A model generated the notes under the pieces. That model worked only from the letters and a program-made list of their open reading frames with translations. It did no database searches and had not been told where the DNA came from. 64,000 nt of DNA, from assembly GCA_002709505.1 (NCBI GenBank), contig PARB01000057.1, positions 1 through 64,000 of the forward strand, given 5' to 3'. A program made the position numbers and the translations under genes. Shown piece by piece: positions 55,748 through 64,000 of the stretch (position 1 is the first letter of the stretch; each line of letters opens with the position of its first letter). The stretch comes from Paracoccaceae bacterium. GTDB taxonomy: Bacteria > Pseudomonadota > Alphaproteobacteria > Rhizobiales > Stappiaceae.

Positions 55748-56588
55748 CCTCGCCCCGCAGGAAACCTACGCGATCACGCTGCCCGTGCGGGACTACACCC
55801 CGCAGCACTTCCTGCTGGATGTGGCCGGCAAGACGGCGACGATCACGCTGAACCGGCCGGACCGCAAGAACCCGCTGACGTTTCAGTCCTACGCCGAGCT
55901 GCGCGACCTGTTTCGCGCGCTTCAGTTCGACGAGGAGGTCAAGACCATCGTCGTGACCGGGGCGGGCGGCAATTTCTGCTCCGGCGGCGACGTCTTCGAG
56001 ATCATCGAGCCGCTCTTGTCGCGCGACATGCCGGGCCTCCTGCAGTTCACCACGATGACCGGCGAACTGGTCAAGGCGATGCGCGCCTGTCCGCAGCCGA
56101 TCGTCGCCGCCATTGATGGCGTGTGCGTCGGTGCCGGCGCGATCATCGCCATGGCTTCGGACCTGCGCGTCGGAACGAAAAAGGCGAAAGTCGCCTTCCT
56201 GTTCAACCGCGTCGGCCTTGCCGGCTGCGACATGGGCGCCTGCGCGATCCTGCCGCGCATCATCGGTCACGGCCGGGCATCGGAGCTTCTCTATACCGGC
56301 CGCGTCATGAGCGGCGAGGAGGCCGAGCGCTGGGGCTTCTTCAACCGGCTGGTCGACAGTGATGCGGTGCTGTCCGACGCGCGTGCGCTCGCCGACAGCC
56401 TCTCCGCCGGTCCGACCTTCGCCAACTCCATGACGAAGCGGATGATGCACATGGAATGGGACATGTCGGTCGACCAGGCGATCGAGGCGGAGGCGCTGGC
56501 CCAGGCGGTCTGCATGAAGACCGAGGACTATCGCCGTGCCTTCGAGGCCTTCGCCGCCAAGCAGACGCCGGTGTTTCAGGGCAACTGA
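55740..56588 (+). CDS. Enoyl-CoA hydratase/isomerase-family protein of the aryl-CoA cluster
   Basis: A 282-residue crotonase-fold protein. Oxyanion-hole loops are in [11 protein letters not shown] and [13 protein letters not shown]. The second catalytic Glu position is kept (RASELLYTG), but where rat enoyl-CoA hydratase has Glu144 the sequence reads [10 protein letters not shown] with no Glu, judged from a hand alignment. The reaction may therefore be hydration by one acid, isomerisation or ring hydrolysis rather than a standard hydration. The ATG at 55740 lies inside the MarR end. Confidence 0.87.
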   Translation: MADLAPQETYAITLPVRDYTPQHFLLDVAGKTATITLNRPDRKNPLTFQSYAELRDLFRALQFDEEVKTIVVTGAGGNFCSGGDVFEIIEPLLSRDMPGLLQFTTMTGELVKAMRACPQPIVAAIDGVCVGAGAIIAMASDLRVGTKKAKVAFLFNRVGLAGCDMGACAILPRIIGHGRASELLYTGRVMSGEEAERWGFFNRLVDSDAVLSDARALADSLSAGPTFANSMTKRMMHMEWDMSVDQAIEAEALAQAVCMKTEDYRRAFEAFAAKQTPVFQGN

Positions 56589-56615
56589 GGCCGCGCTTTT
56601 CGCAAGGATTTCGCC

Positions 56616-57818
56616 ATGACCGACACAAGCTTTCTGGACTGGCCGTTCTTCGATGACAGTCACCGTGCCTTCGCCGCCGAAGTGGACGCCTGGGCGGGTG
56701 AACACGCGGAAGCGTTGGTCGATCACCATGATGTCGACGGCTCCTGCCGCCGGCTGGTCGCGGCGCTGGGCAAGGCCGGCATCCTCAAGGCGGCTGTGCC
56801 GGCGGCCTATGGCGGCTTGAGCGAGAAACTCGACGTGCGCCGGCTCTGCATCGCCCGCGAGACGCTGGCCCGCCACGCCGGGCTGGCCGATTTCGCCTTC
56901 GCCATGCAGGGGCTGGGCACCGGATCCATCTCGCTGTTCGGCTCGGATGATCTGAAACAGCGCTATCTGCCGCCGGTCGGGCGCGGGGAAAAGCTCGCGG
57001 CCTTCGCACTTTCCGAACCGGAAGCAGGGTCCGATGTCGCCGCCCTTGCAACCGTCGCGGAACCGGACGGACCGGATCATGTCCTGATCACCGGCGAGAA
57101 GACCTGGATCTCCAATGGCGGGATCGCCGATCATTACGTCGTCTTCGCCCGCACCGGCGAGGCGCCCGGCGCGCGTGGGCTGTCCGCCTTCGTCGTCGAT
57201 GCCGATGCCCCCGGTTTCAGCGTGCGCGAGCGCATCGACACCGTCGCGCCGCATCCGCTGGCGACGCTTGGTTTCGAGGGCGTGCGCGTTCCCGTCTCCG
57301 CCCGCCTCGGCAAGGGCGGTGAGGGGTTCAAGGTGGCGATGGCGACGCTCGACATCTTCCGCTCCACCGTCGGCGCGGCCGCGCTCGGCTTCGCCCGCAG
57401 GGCGCTGGACGAGACGCTGGAACACACCACCCGCCGTGAGCTTTTCGGCGCGCCGCTTGCCGACCTGCAGATGACGCAAGGGCGGCTCGCCGACATGATC
57501 GCCGACGTCGATGCGGCGGCCCTTCTCGTCTATCGCGCCGCCTGGACCAAGGACATGGGGGCTGCCCGTGTCACCCGCGAGGCGGCGCTTGCCAAGATGG
57601 TCGCGACCGAGAACGCGCAAAAGGTCGTCGACAGCGCCGTGCAGCTTCACGGCGGCGCCGGCGTGCGCGTCGGCACCAAGATCGAGGAGCTTTACCGCGA
57701 CGTCCGCGCCCTTCGCATCTACGAGGGCGCGACGGAAATCCAGAAGGTGGTGATCGCCCGCCAGGCGATTGCCGATCACGCCGCGCGCGCCCAGTCCCGC
57801 GCAGCCGCCGCCGAATAA
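56616..57818 (+). CDS. Acyl-CoA dehydrogenase of the aryl-CoA cluster
   Basis: A 400-residue FAD enzyme with the three-domain acyl-CoA dehydrogenase fold. FAD/substrate motifs [14 protein letters not shown] and [15 protein letters not shown], the C-terminal QLHGGAGV and [17 protein letters not shown] with the catalytic Glu are all present. It would oxidise the alicyclic or ring-opened CoA ester made by the monooxygenase. It follows the crotonase gene by 27 bases. Confidence 0.93.
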   Translation: MTDTSFLDWPFFDDSHRAFAAEVDAWAGEHAEALVDHHDVDGSCRRLVAALGKAGILKAAVPAAYGGLSEKLDVRRLCIARETLARHAGLADFAFAMQGLGTGSISLFGSDDLKQRYLPPVGRGEKLAAFALSEPEAGSDVAALATVAEPDGPDHVLITGEKTWISNGGIADHYVVFARTGEAPGARGLSAFVVDADAPGFSVRERIDTVAPHPLATLGFEGVRVPVSARLGKGGEGFKVAMATLDIFRSTVGAAALGFARRALDETLEHTTRRELFGAPLADLQMTQGRLADMIADVDAAALLVYRAAWTKDMGAARVTREAALAKMVATENAQKVVDSAVQLHGGAGVRVGTKIEELYRDVRALRIYEGATEIQKVVIARQAIADHAARAQSRAAAAE

Positions 57819-57874
57819 AGCCAAGACGAAGCGCCGGACAACCGGCCGTTGACACCCATCCAGAGGAGAGCCGC

Positions 57875-59527
57875 ATGGCACAGTCAGCGCATCTCGACAC
57901 CTTCACCCGGGACAATCTTCCCCCGCAGGAGATGTGGCCGGAGTTCATCAATCTCGACCGGCTCGGCTATCCCGAGCGGTTGAACTGCGCGAGCGAACTG
58001 CTCGACCGCAATGTCGCGGAAGGACGTGGCGACAAGCCGGCGCTGGTCTCGCCGACGACGAGCTGGACCTACGCCGAGCTTGCCGAAAAGGTCAATCGCA
58101 TCGCCAATGTGCTGGTCGATGACTTCGGACTGAAGCCTGGCAACCGGGTTCTGCTGCGCTTCCCCAACACGCCGATGATGACGGCGGTCTATTTCGCCGT
58201 TCTCAAGGCCGGCGGGGTCGTCGTTGCCACCATGCCGCTGCTGCGGGCCAAGGAGCTGGCGGTCATCACCGACAAGGCGGAGCTGTCGCTCGCCATTTGC
58301 GATCATCGCCTGTCCGACGAGATGGAGCTGACCCGCAAGCGCACGGACCGTCTGGAGCAGATCCTCTACAGCGGAGGCGAGGGCGACGACACGCTGGAAG
58401 CGCGCATGGAGCGCGCATCGTCCGAGTTCACCGCCTGCGACACGGCGGCCGACGACGTCTGCCTGCTCGGCTTCACCTCGGGCACGACCGGCGAGCCGAA
58501 GGCGACCATGCACTTCCATCGTGACATGCTGGCGATCTGCGACTGCTATTCGCGCGAGGTCCTGCGTCCGCTGGAAAGCGATGTCTTCATCGGCTCGCCG
58601 CCGCTTGCCTTCACCTTCGGGCTTGGCGGCCTGGTGCTCTTTCCCTTCCGCGCCGGTGCAACCGCGATCCTTCTGGAAAAGGCGGGGCCGGATGAGCTTC
58701 TGGCCGCGATCCCGAAGATGCGCCCGACGGTGGTCTTCACCGCGCCGACCGCCTATCGCGCGATCCTGGCGAAGCGCGGCGATGCCGACCTCTCGTCCTT
58801 GCGCAAATGCGTGTCGGCCGGCGAGGCGCTGCCCAAGGCGACCTGGGACGACTGGCATGCGGCGACGGGCATCAAGATCCTCGACGGGATCGGCGCGACC
58901 GAGCTCCTGCACATCTTCATCGCCGCGCGCGAGGACGAGGTGCGACCGGGCGCGACCGGCAAACCGGTTCCCGGATACGAGGCGAAGGTCATCGGTCCCG
59001 ATGGCAAGGAGGTGCCGGACGGCACGCCCGGACGCCTGGCCGTGCGCGGACCGACCGGCTGCCGCTATCTCGCCGATCGCCGTCAGGCGGATTATGTCAT
59101 CGACGGCTGGAACGTGACTGGCGACACCTATATTCGCGATGCCGACGGCTATTTCTGGTATCAGGCGCGCTCCGACGACATGATCGTCTCGTCGGGCTAC
59201 AACATCGCCGGGCCGGAAGTGGAGGGCACGCTGCTTTCCCATCCGGCCGTGGCGGAATGCGGCGTGGTCGGCGCGCCGGACCCCGACCGCGGCCGCATCG
59301 TCAAGGCCTATATCGTGCTGAAGCCGGGCGTGACCGGTGATGCGGCGCTCGCGAAGGAATTGCAGGACTACGTCAAGGCCGAGCTTGCTCCCTACAAGTA
59401 TCCGCGCGCCATCGAGTTTGTCAGCGAGTTGCCGCGCACCGAAACCGGCAAGCTGCAACGCTTCGCCCTGCGCGAGATCGCGGCCAATGAATCGGGCGAC
59501 GCGGGTTCCGCGCGCGCCGCCTCCTGA
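57875..59527 (+). CDS. Benzoate-CoA ligase family protein (probable 2-aminobenzoate-CoA ligase)
   Basis: A 550-residue member of the acyl-adenylate/CoA ligase superfamily. The P-loop motif is GFTSGTTGEPKATMHFH, the A5 motif DGIGATELLHIFI matches benzoate- and aminobenzoate-CoA ligases, A7 is in GWNVTGDTYIRD, and the C-terminal catalytic Lys lies in RTETGKLQRF. It activates an aromatic carboxylic acid with ATP and CoA, the entry step of the pathway. The aminobenzoate assignment comes from the monooxygenase partner, not from residues I can read. Confidence 0.9.
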   Translation: MAQSAHLDTFTRDNLPPQEMWPEFINLDRLGYPERLNCASELLDRNVAEGRGDKPALVSPTTSWTYAELAEKVNRIANVLVDDFGLKPGNRVLLRFPNTPMMTAVYFAVLKAGGVVVATMPLLRAKELAVITDKAELSLAICDHRLSDEMELTRKRTDRLEQILYSGGEGDDTLEARMERASSEFTACDTAADDVCLLGFTSGTTGEPKATMHFHRDMLAICDCYSREVLRPLESDVFIGSPPLAFTFGLGGLVLFPFRAGATAILLEKAGPDELLAAIPKMRPTVVFTAPTAYRAILAKRGDADLSSLRKCVSAGEALPKATWDDWHAATGIKILDGIGATELLHIFIAAREDEVRPGATGKPVPGYEAKVIGPDGKEVPDGTPGRLAVRGPTGCRYLADRRQADYVIDGWNVTGDTYIRDADGYFWYQARSDDMIVSSGYNIAGPEVEGTLLSHPAVAECGVVGAPDPDRGRIVKAYIVLKPGVTGDAALAKELQDYVKAELAPYKYPRAIEFVSELPRTETGKLQRFALREIAANESGDAGSARAAS

Positions 59528-59543
59528 ACATGGAAATGACCGA

Positions 59544-60005
59544 ATGACCAAGACAGCCGAAACCGCAAGGATCGAACCCGGAACCGGTGCCGCACCGGCA
59601 GCCCCGCCGTCGCTTTTGCAGGCGCTTCAGCCCGAGGGCTGGCCGCAGCCTCGCGGCTATGCCAACGGCATGGCGGGACGCGGGCGCATGGCGCTCACTG
59701 GCGGCCAGATCGGCTGGACGCCGGAGGGCAAGTTCTCCGATGTCTTCGTCGAGCAGGTGCGCCAGACGCTGGAAAATGTCGTGGCCGTCGTGCGGGCGGC
59801 AGGCGGCGGCCCGGAGCATATCGCCCGGCTCACCTGGTATGTCACCGACATGGAGGCCTACCGCAATTGCCTGAAGGACCTCGGCCCGGCCTATCGCTCC
59901 GTCATGGGGCGCAATTTCCCGGCGATGGCCGTGGTCCAGGTGCTGTCGCTGGTCGAGCCGGAGGCCATGGTCGAAATCGAGGGCACGGCGATCCTGCCGG
60001 AGTGA
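59544..60005 (+). CDS. RidA family protein
   Basis: A 153-residue member of the RidA/YjgF family (the usual core of about 130 residues plus an N-terminal extension). The conserved segments LTGGQIGWTPEGKF, VVAVVRAAGGGPEHIARLTWYV and AMAVVQVLSLVEPEAMVEIEGTA are present. RidA proteins hydrolyse reactive enamine or imine intermediates. In an aminobenzoyl-CoA route an enamine/imine arises on ring reduction, so a role in deamination fits. It starts 16 bases after the ligase stop. Confidence 0.9.
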   Translation: MTKTAETARIEPGTGAAPAAPPSLLQALQPEGWPQPRGYANGMAGRGRMALTGGQIGWTPEGKFSDVFVEQVRQTLENVVAVVRAAGGGPEHIARLTWYVTDMEAYRNCLKDLGPAYRSVMGRNFPAMAVVQVLSLVEPEAMVEIEGTAILPE

Positions 60006-60097
60006 GCCGGCACCGGGAGCGATGCCGGACTTGCCGGCGGAGAGCGAAAGGCTAGTCTGGCGTTCCCGTGTCTCCGGTCAGTAAGGAATTGCCGACG

Positions 60098-60787
60098 ATG
60101 GATGTCCTGGACGCCCTCGACAGCCGCTTCAGTTGCCGCGCCTTTCTGTCCCGCCCGGTCCCGGAGCAGGTGGTGCGCGACATTCTCCAGGCGGCATCGC
60201 GCGCGCCGTCTGGTGGCAATCTCCAGCCCTGGCACGTGCATGCGCTTGCCGGTGACCCGCTTCAGCGGCTGGTTGAGGCCGTGCGCGAGCGCATGAGCGA
60301 GATGCCGCGCGGCGAACCGGGCGAATACCGCGTCTATCCGCCGGATCTCAAGGAGCCCTATGCCTCCCGCCGCTTCAGGGCCGGGGAGGATCTCTATGCG
60401 ACCATTGGTGTCGCCCGCGAGGACAAGGCGGCGCGCGGGCGGCAGTTCCGGCGCAACTTCGAGCTCTTCGGCGCGCCGGTCGGGCTTTTCGTCTATCTCG
60501 ACCGGACCATGGGGCCGTCGCAGTGGGCGGACTGCGGCATGTTCCTGCAAAGCGTGATGCTGGCGGCGCGTGCGCACGGACTGCACAGCTGCGCCCAGGA
60601 GGCCTGGGCGCAGTGGCATTCACTGGTCGCGGACCATCTGACGCCGCCGGGTGAGCACATGCTGTTTTGCGCCGTCGCGCTCGGCTATGCCGATGAGACG
60701 GCGCCGATCAACGGCTTGCGCACGGAGCGTGCCGCAGTCGATGAGTTTGCGCGGTTCGGCGGGTTCCAAGAGACGGACCCGGGCTGA
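60098..60787 (+). CDS. Nitroreductase-family FMN oxidoreductase
   Basis: A 229-residue protein of the NfsB/FRP-like fold. FMN-binding motifs are SRFSCRAFLSRPVP (Arg-Ser-Arg type loop), SRAPSGGNLQPWHVH and the C-terminal AVALGYADETAPIN followed by RTERA. It reduces nitro, quinone or related electrophiles with NAD(P)H. The ATG at 60098 follows AAGGAA; a GTG at 60068 is possible. It is 92 bases after ridA and could belong to the same transcript. Confidence 0.88.
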   Translation: MDVLDALDSRFSCRAFLSRPVPEQVVRDILQAASRAPSGGNLQPWHVHALAGDPLQRLVEAVRERMSEMPRGEPGEYRVYPPDLKEPYASRRFRAGEDLYATIGVAREDKAARGRQFRRNFELFGAPVGLFVYLDRTMGPSQWADCGMFLQSVMLAARAHGLHSCAQEAWAQWHSLVADHLTPPGEHMLFCAVALGYADETAPINGLRTERAAVDEFARFGGFQETDPG

Positions 60788-60809
60788 TCGAGGCCCGCCG
60801 CCAACCGTC

Positions 60810-61028
60810 TCAACCCTGCGCTTCGGCCGCCTTGCGCGCGCGGAAGATGTCGACCGGTTCGCCGGCGATCCCCCAGTTCTCCATGTCAACTTCGTCAATG
60901 ACGACGAACGTCGTCGCCGGATCCTTGTCGAGCACATCGACCAGCAGTTCGGTGACACCGGCGATCAGCCGTGCCTTTTGCTTTGGCGTGACACCTTCTC
61001 GCGTCACCTTGATATTCACATAGGGCAT
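60810..61028 (-). CDS. 4-oxalocrotonate tautomerase-family protein
   Basis: A 72-residue tautomerase with the catalytic Pro exposed after Met removal (MPYVNIKVTREG) and the conserved Lys and Gly turn typical of 4-OT/PptA proteins. The C-terminal part VDMENWGIAGEPV matches the PptA-like subgroup. It converges on the nitroreductase gene with a gap of 22 bases and is transcribed with the NTF2-like gene upstream. Confidence 0.9.
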   Translation of the reverse strand: MPYVNIKVTREGVTPKQKARLIAGVTELLVDVLDKDPATTFVVIDEVDMENWGIAGEPVDIFRARKAAEAQG

Positions 61029-61061
61029 GCCGTTTTCCTCCGATCCCTCAATGCGTTTTCG

Positions 61062-61445
61062 TCAGACTTTGGCGCGCGTGACGTAGTCGAAGACCTTGGC
61101 GGCGATCAGCCAGGTGTCGCCGACCCTCACCAATGACAGGAAGTCGGTGAAGAAGCGCTCGCCGATGGAACTCTGCACCTGGGCGAGTGCCGCGTTGGGC
61201 CCGGCGAAGGAGATGGCGACAACACGTCCGTCCGCGGCCTCGCCGCGCGCGCTGGGCGAAGGGCGTTGCGCCACGACCGGCAGGTAGCGATCCATCGACC
61301 AGAAGCGGATATCGCCGTCGGTCGTCGTGGCGTAGAGCGCCTTGTCATGAAACAGGCTGCCGAGCAGTTCGGCGTCGCTGCGGTGAAGCGCGTCGTGATA
61401 GCGGGCACAAAGCGCGACAATCTCGGCGCGTGCGTCATCCTGCAT
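61062..61445 (-). CDS. NTF2-like (SnoaL/lumazine-binding-type) small protein
   Basis: A 127-residue protein with an N-terminal helix pair (EIVALCARYHDALHRSD) and the cone-like sheet of the NTF2 fold, ending LVRVGDTWLIAAKVF. Related proteins are annotated as nuclear transport factor 2 family or putative lumazine-binding; many are small-molecule-binding or isomerising subunits. No catalytic residues can be assigned. It lies between the tautomerase and GST genes on the same strand. Confidence 0.78.
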   Translation of the reverse strand: MQDDARAEIVALCARYHDALHRSDAELLGSLFHDKALYATTTDGDIRFWSMDRYLPVVAQRPSPSARGEAADGRVVAISFAGPNAALAQVQSSIGERFFTDFLSLVRVGDTWLIAAKVFDYVTRAKV

Positions 61446-61518
61446 GATCTGCCTCCTTTTGGTGGACCGACGACCGGACGGAACGCGTCCGCCCGGCCGC
61501 CGGAGTGTGCGTCATTGG

Positions 61519-62139
61519 TCAGGCGGCCTTCAGCAGGCCTTCCGCCGCAAGAGCAGCGCGGGTTGCGGGGCGCTCCGCCACGCGGGCGACAAAGGCTTTC
61601 GCATGCGGATATCCGTCGAGCGAAACACCGGTGAAATTCGTCCAGTTGAGCACCGTGAAGAGATAGGCGTCGGCGACCGAGAAGGTTTCACCCAACAGAT
61701 AGGGACGATCATCGGCCAGTATCCGTTCGAAATGGGCGATCTTGCCACCGATTTTCTCGACTGCCGCGTCGCGTGCGGCTCCTTCCGGAGCGGGTTTGGC
61801 AAAGAGCGGTGAGAAGGACTTGTGCAACTCTGCCGAAATGAAGTTGAGATGCCGGTGCAACTGGGTGCGCTCCCGGGAAACAGGCGCCGGGGCGAGACTG
61901 GCTTCGGGGTGCCTGTCGGCGAGATATTGCAGGATCGCTGCGCCCTCCGTCAGCACGTCGCCGTCGGGTAGCTCGATCGCCGGGACGTAGCCGTCCGGAT
62001 TGATCTCGCGAAAGTCGCGGCCGCTTTGCGTCGTCCCGGCAGCGGTATCGACGCTCTCGACCTGGAAGGGCAGGTCCAGTTCGTGCAACACGATATGGGT
62101 GGCGAGCGAGCAGGCGCCGGTCTTGTAGTAGAGCTTCAT
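61519..62139 (-). CDS. Beta-class glutathione S-transferase
   Basis: A 206-residue GST. The start MKLYYKTGACSLATHIVL carries the beta-class Cys10, and the thioredoxin domain continues to GYVPAIELPDGDVLTEGAAILQYLADRHP (glutathione-binding cis-Pro and Glu/Gly region). The helical C-terminal domain follows. The ATG at 62139 follows GGGAGA. It is divergent from the HxlR regulator gene, which probably controls it. Confidence 0.9.
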   Translation of the reverse strand: MKLYYKTGACSLATHIVLHELDLPFQVESVDTAAGTTQSGRDFREINPDGYVPAIELPDGDVLTEGAAILQYLADRHPEASLAPAPVSRERTQLHRHLNFISAELHKSFSPLFAKPAPEGAARDAAVEKIGGKIAHFERILADDRPYLLGETFSVADAYLFTVLNWTNFTGVSLDGYPHAKAFVARVAERPATRAALAAEGLLKAA

Positions 62140-62230
62140 GAAAATCTCCCGTTGGTGGCGGCGGCCCCTCAGGCCTGCCAGGTGGTTGGTGCGGCGGTTC
62201 ACCGCGTTCGGGAGCATCTAGGAAATTGAA

Positions 62231-62316
62231 GTTACCTTTGTAAACCTGCAAACCTTATGTTACGAAATAATGAGATTTCCATGCGGTAACCAGATGCCGG
62301 GTCCACGCGTGTGGAC
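62231..62316. promoter_or_regulatory. Divergent promoter region of GST and HxlR genes
   Basis: The gap is AT-rich near 62231-62272, with GTTAC at 62231 and 62259 and GTAAC at 62286, and has an inverted repeat GTCCAC-N4-GTGGAC at 62301-62316. These are candidate sites for the HxlR protein; no half-site is certain. Confidence 0.35.
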
Positions 62317-62368
62317 GAACAATGCGGGCAAGCGAGGGAGCGAAGGCGAAAATGCGGATCATGTTCTC

Positions 62369-62752
62369 ATGGCGCTGAAACTGCGAAAAAATCAAAGTCC
62401 GCCGCCGCCCAACGGATGCCCGTTGAGCCACTGCATGGAGATTTTGAAAGGTGCGTGGACGCCGAACGTGATCTGGCATCTCGCGGCCGGCCCGCGCCGC
62501 TTTTCCGAATTGAGGCTCGATATCCCGGCCGTTTCGGCCAAGGTTCTCACGGCGCGGTTGAAGGAGCTGGAGCGCAAGGGCGTCGTCAATCGCAAGGTTC
62601 GGCCGACCTCTCCGCCGTCGGTCGAATATTCGCTCACCGACCTTGGAGCGGAACTTCTGCCGGCGATCCGGGCCATCGTCGAGGTTTCGCACAAGCTGAA
62701 AATGCGAGAGCAGGACGGTCGCCTGACGGCCGAGGGCGCGGCAACGGAGTAG
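62369..62752 (+). CDS. HxlR-family transcriptional regulator
   Basis: A winged-helix protein of about 127 residues with CPLSHCMEILKGAWTPNVIWHLAAG as the HxlR opening, then the wing region SAKVLTARLKELERKGVV and EYSLTDLGAEL. The two Cys (17 and 22) lie where redox- or quinone-sensing HxlR proteins such as YodB and HypR have theirs. The start is uncertain: the ATG at 62270 would add 33 residues, but the repeat at 62301 and the conserved core favour 62369. It is divergent from the GST gene. Confidence 0.83.
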   Translation: MALKLRKNQSPPPPNGCPLSHCMEILKGAWTPNVIWHLAAGPRRFSELRLDIPAVSAKVLTARLKELERKGVVNRKVRPTSPPSVEYSLTDLGAELLPAIRAIVEVSHKLKMREQDGRLTAEGAATE

Positions 62753-62786
62753 CCGCGCCGCTGTTTTCGATGGCCATGCGACGCGC

Positions 62787-64000
62787 TCAGCCCGTAGCGG
62801 CCGCCCCGGGCGCGACAGCGCGCGCCTTCGCCAGCCGGGTCACCACATTGTGGATGATCCGGTGGCCGGCATCCTGGTCGAGCGACATGATCGATTCGGG
62901 ATGGAACTGCACGGCCGCGATCGGCTCCTCGGCATGTTCCACGGCCATGATCACCCCGTCCGCCGTTTCGGATGTAATGCGGAAGCCGTCCGGCAGGGCC
63001 TCCCTGACCGCATGCAGCGAATGATAGCGGCCGACGGTCACCGGTGACGACAGACCGTCGAACAGAATCGATCCCGCCTCGAAGCGCACCGGCGACGGCT
63101 TGCCGTGCATCGGCACGTCGAGCTGCGCCAGTTTTCCGCCGAGCGCTTCGGTCAGCGCCTGAAGCCCGAGGCAAACGCCGAAGATCGGCAGGCCGCGCGC
63201 CCGTGCCCGTCCGATGGTGGCCGCGCAGTCGAAGTCCTTCGGGCTGCCGGGGCCGGGGGAGAGGACCACCAGGTCCGGCGCGACATCATGGAAGACGCTG
63301 TCCGACACCGGCGAGCGGTAGGTGACGACCTCCGCGCCGGTCTGGCGGAAGTAGTTGGCGAGCGTATGGACGAAACTGTCCTCATGGTCGACCAGCAGGA
63401 TTTTCAGCCCCTTGCCCGGCAGCGATGCCTCGGCTCCGGCAATGGCGGCGCGGCCCTGTCCGGCCTCGCGCACGGCGGCTCGCATGGCTTCGGCCTTGAG
63501 TTCGGTCTCCGCCTCTTCCTCTTCCGGGATGCTGTCGTATAGCAGCGTCGCGCCGGCGCGGATTTGCGCGACACCGTCCTTGATGCGCACGGTCCTGAGC
63601 GTCAGACCGGTGTTCATGTCGCCGTTGAAGAGTACGGCACCAATGGCGCCGCCGTACCAGGCGCGCGGGCTTTTCTCGTGGCGTTCGATGAAATCCATCG
63701 CCCAGCGTTTCGGAGCGCCGGTTACCGTGACGGCCCATGTGTGCGACAGGAAGGCGTCGAGCGCGTCGAGATCGTCGCGCAGGATGCCTTCGATGTGATC
63801 GACGGTATGGATCAGCCGCGAATACATCTCGATCTGGCGGCGGCCGATCACCCGCACGGAGCCGGGCACGCAGATGCGGCTCTTGTCGTTGCGGTCGACG
63901 TCGGAGCACATCGTCAGTTCCGCCTCGTCCTTGGCGGAGTTCAGCAGCTTGCGGATCTGCGCCTCGTCCTCGATGGCGTTCTTGCCGCGACGGATCGTGC
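62787..64000 (-). CDS. trpE(G): Anthranilate synthase TrpE(G), fused large and glutaminase subunits, 5' truncated by window edge
   Basis: The frame stays open to the right edge, so the true start is outside; the Met at 63911 is internal. The visible 5' part ([53 protein letters not shown]) is the C-terminal half of the chorismate-binding TrpE domain. A linker leads into the TrpG glutaminase domain ([27 protein letters not shown] with the nucleophilic Cys, AVQFHPESI with His/Glu). The fused form is typical of rhizobia. It makes anthranilate from chorismate and glutamine, the first committed step to tryptophan. Confidence 0.95.
   Translation of the reverse strand, partial: TIRRGKNAIEDEAQIRKLLNSAKDEAELTMCSDVDRNDKSRICVPGSVRVIGRRQIEMYSRLIHTVDHIEGILRDDLDALDAFLSHTWAVTVTGAPKRWAMDFIERHEKSPRAWYGGAIGAVLFNGDMNTGLTLRTVRIKDGVAQIRAGATLLYDSIPEEEEAETELKAEAMRAAVREAGQGRAAIAGAEASLPGKGLKILLVDHEDSFVHTLANYFRQTGAEVVTYRSPVSDSVFHDVAPDLVVLSPGPGSPKDFDCAATIGRARARGLPIFGVCLGLQALTEALGGKLAQLDVPMHGKPSPVRFEAGSILFDGLSSPVTVGRYHSLHAVREALPDGFRITSETADGVIMAVEHAEEPIAAVQFHPESIMSLDQDAGHRIIHNVVTRLAKARAVAPGAAATG

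Noticed and set aside
62787-63911. A complete 374-residue protein starting at 63911
   Set aside because: The frame continues upstream in conserved TrpE sequence to the window edge, so the Met is internal to a larger fused gene.
1-64000. CRISPR arrays, tRNA/rRNA genes, prophage or transposase genes
   Set aside because: No repeat-spacer pattern, cloverleaf, rRNA sequence, integrase, transposase or terminal inverted repeat was seen on reading both strands.

Overview
The window reads as chromosomal DNA of a high-GC alphaproteobacterium, most likely of the order Hyphomicrobiales (Rhizobiales). The evidence is the gene order ccmI-ccmE-ccmF-ccmH, degP, two-component pair, glnE, PleC-like kinase, pepN; a fused TrpE(G) anthranilate synthase; a CtrA-type box and GANTC sites in front of the PleC-like gene; and dense GC-rich coding with long antisense shadow frames. 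A Stappia/Pannonibacter-like lineage is possible, but the sequence alone does not settle the genus. I saw no rRNA, tRNA, CRISPR array, insertion sequence or phage gene.

Layout. 0-4.1 kb: cytochrome c maturation operon, open at the left edge. 4.2-5.4 kb: alpha/beta-hydrolase fused to OsmC. 5.6-12.3 kb: DegP protease, response regulator, sensor kinase and GlnE, the last three tightly coupled. 12.4-18.6 kb, minus strand: PleC-like kinase, aminopeptidase N and an esterase-like hydrolase. 18.7-27.5 kb: membrane adenylate cyclase, a CRP-like site, a peptide-type ABC transporter and a methyltransferase. 27.5-33.0 kb, minus strand: a glycan cluster with a deacetylase-like protein and four glycosyltransferases. 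33.3-38.8 kb: an aberrant ABC transporter followed by a stand-alone cyclic-nucleotide-binding protein, a metallo-beta-lactamase-fold hydrolase and a second membrane cyclase. 38.9-42.5 kb: SDR dehydrogenase, DUF418, DUF1194 and a small exported protein. 42.8-47.5 kb: branched-chain-amino-acid-type ABC transporter. 47.6-49.0 kb: two unrecognised genes of lower GC. 49.1-51.8 kb: ilvD, a 48-residue membrane protein and a DUF1203 protein. 51.9-60.0 kb: an aryl-CoA catabolic cluster. 60.1-62.8 kb: nitroreductase, tautomerase, NTF2-like protein, GST and HxlR regulator. 62.8 kb to the right edge: trpE(G), minus strand, truncated.

How the parts work together. The aryl-CoA cluster (CoA ligase, flavin monooxygenase fused to an old-yellow-enzyme domain, acyl-CoA dehydrogenase, crotonase, SDR, RidA, MarR regulator) matches the 2-aminobenzoyl-CoA type of aerobic pathway. 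Its divergent promoter carries an AT-rich palindrome sharing an identical 12-mer and the same dyad layout with one in front of the Liv-type transporter 11.5 kb away. This suggests one MarR regulon and makes the transporter a candidate aromatic-acid importer.

The most unusual locus is 33.3-38.8 kb. Its ABC protein has an Arg in place of the Walker A Lys, no H-loop His, and an insertion of about 325 residues inside the nucleotide-binding domain with repeated motifs. It lies ahead of genes for making, binding and possibly hydrolysing a cyclic nucleotide, next to a divergent glycosyltransferase cluster. A cAMP-controlled export module is a reasonable but untested reading.
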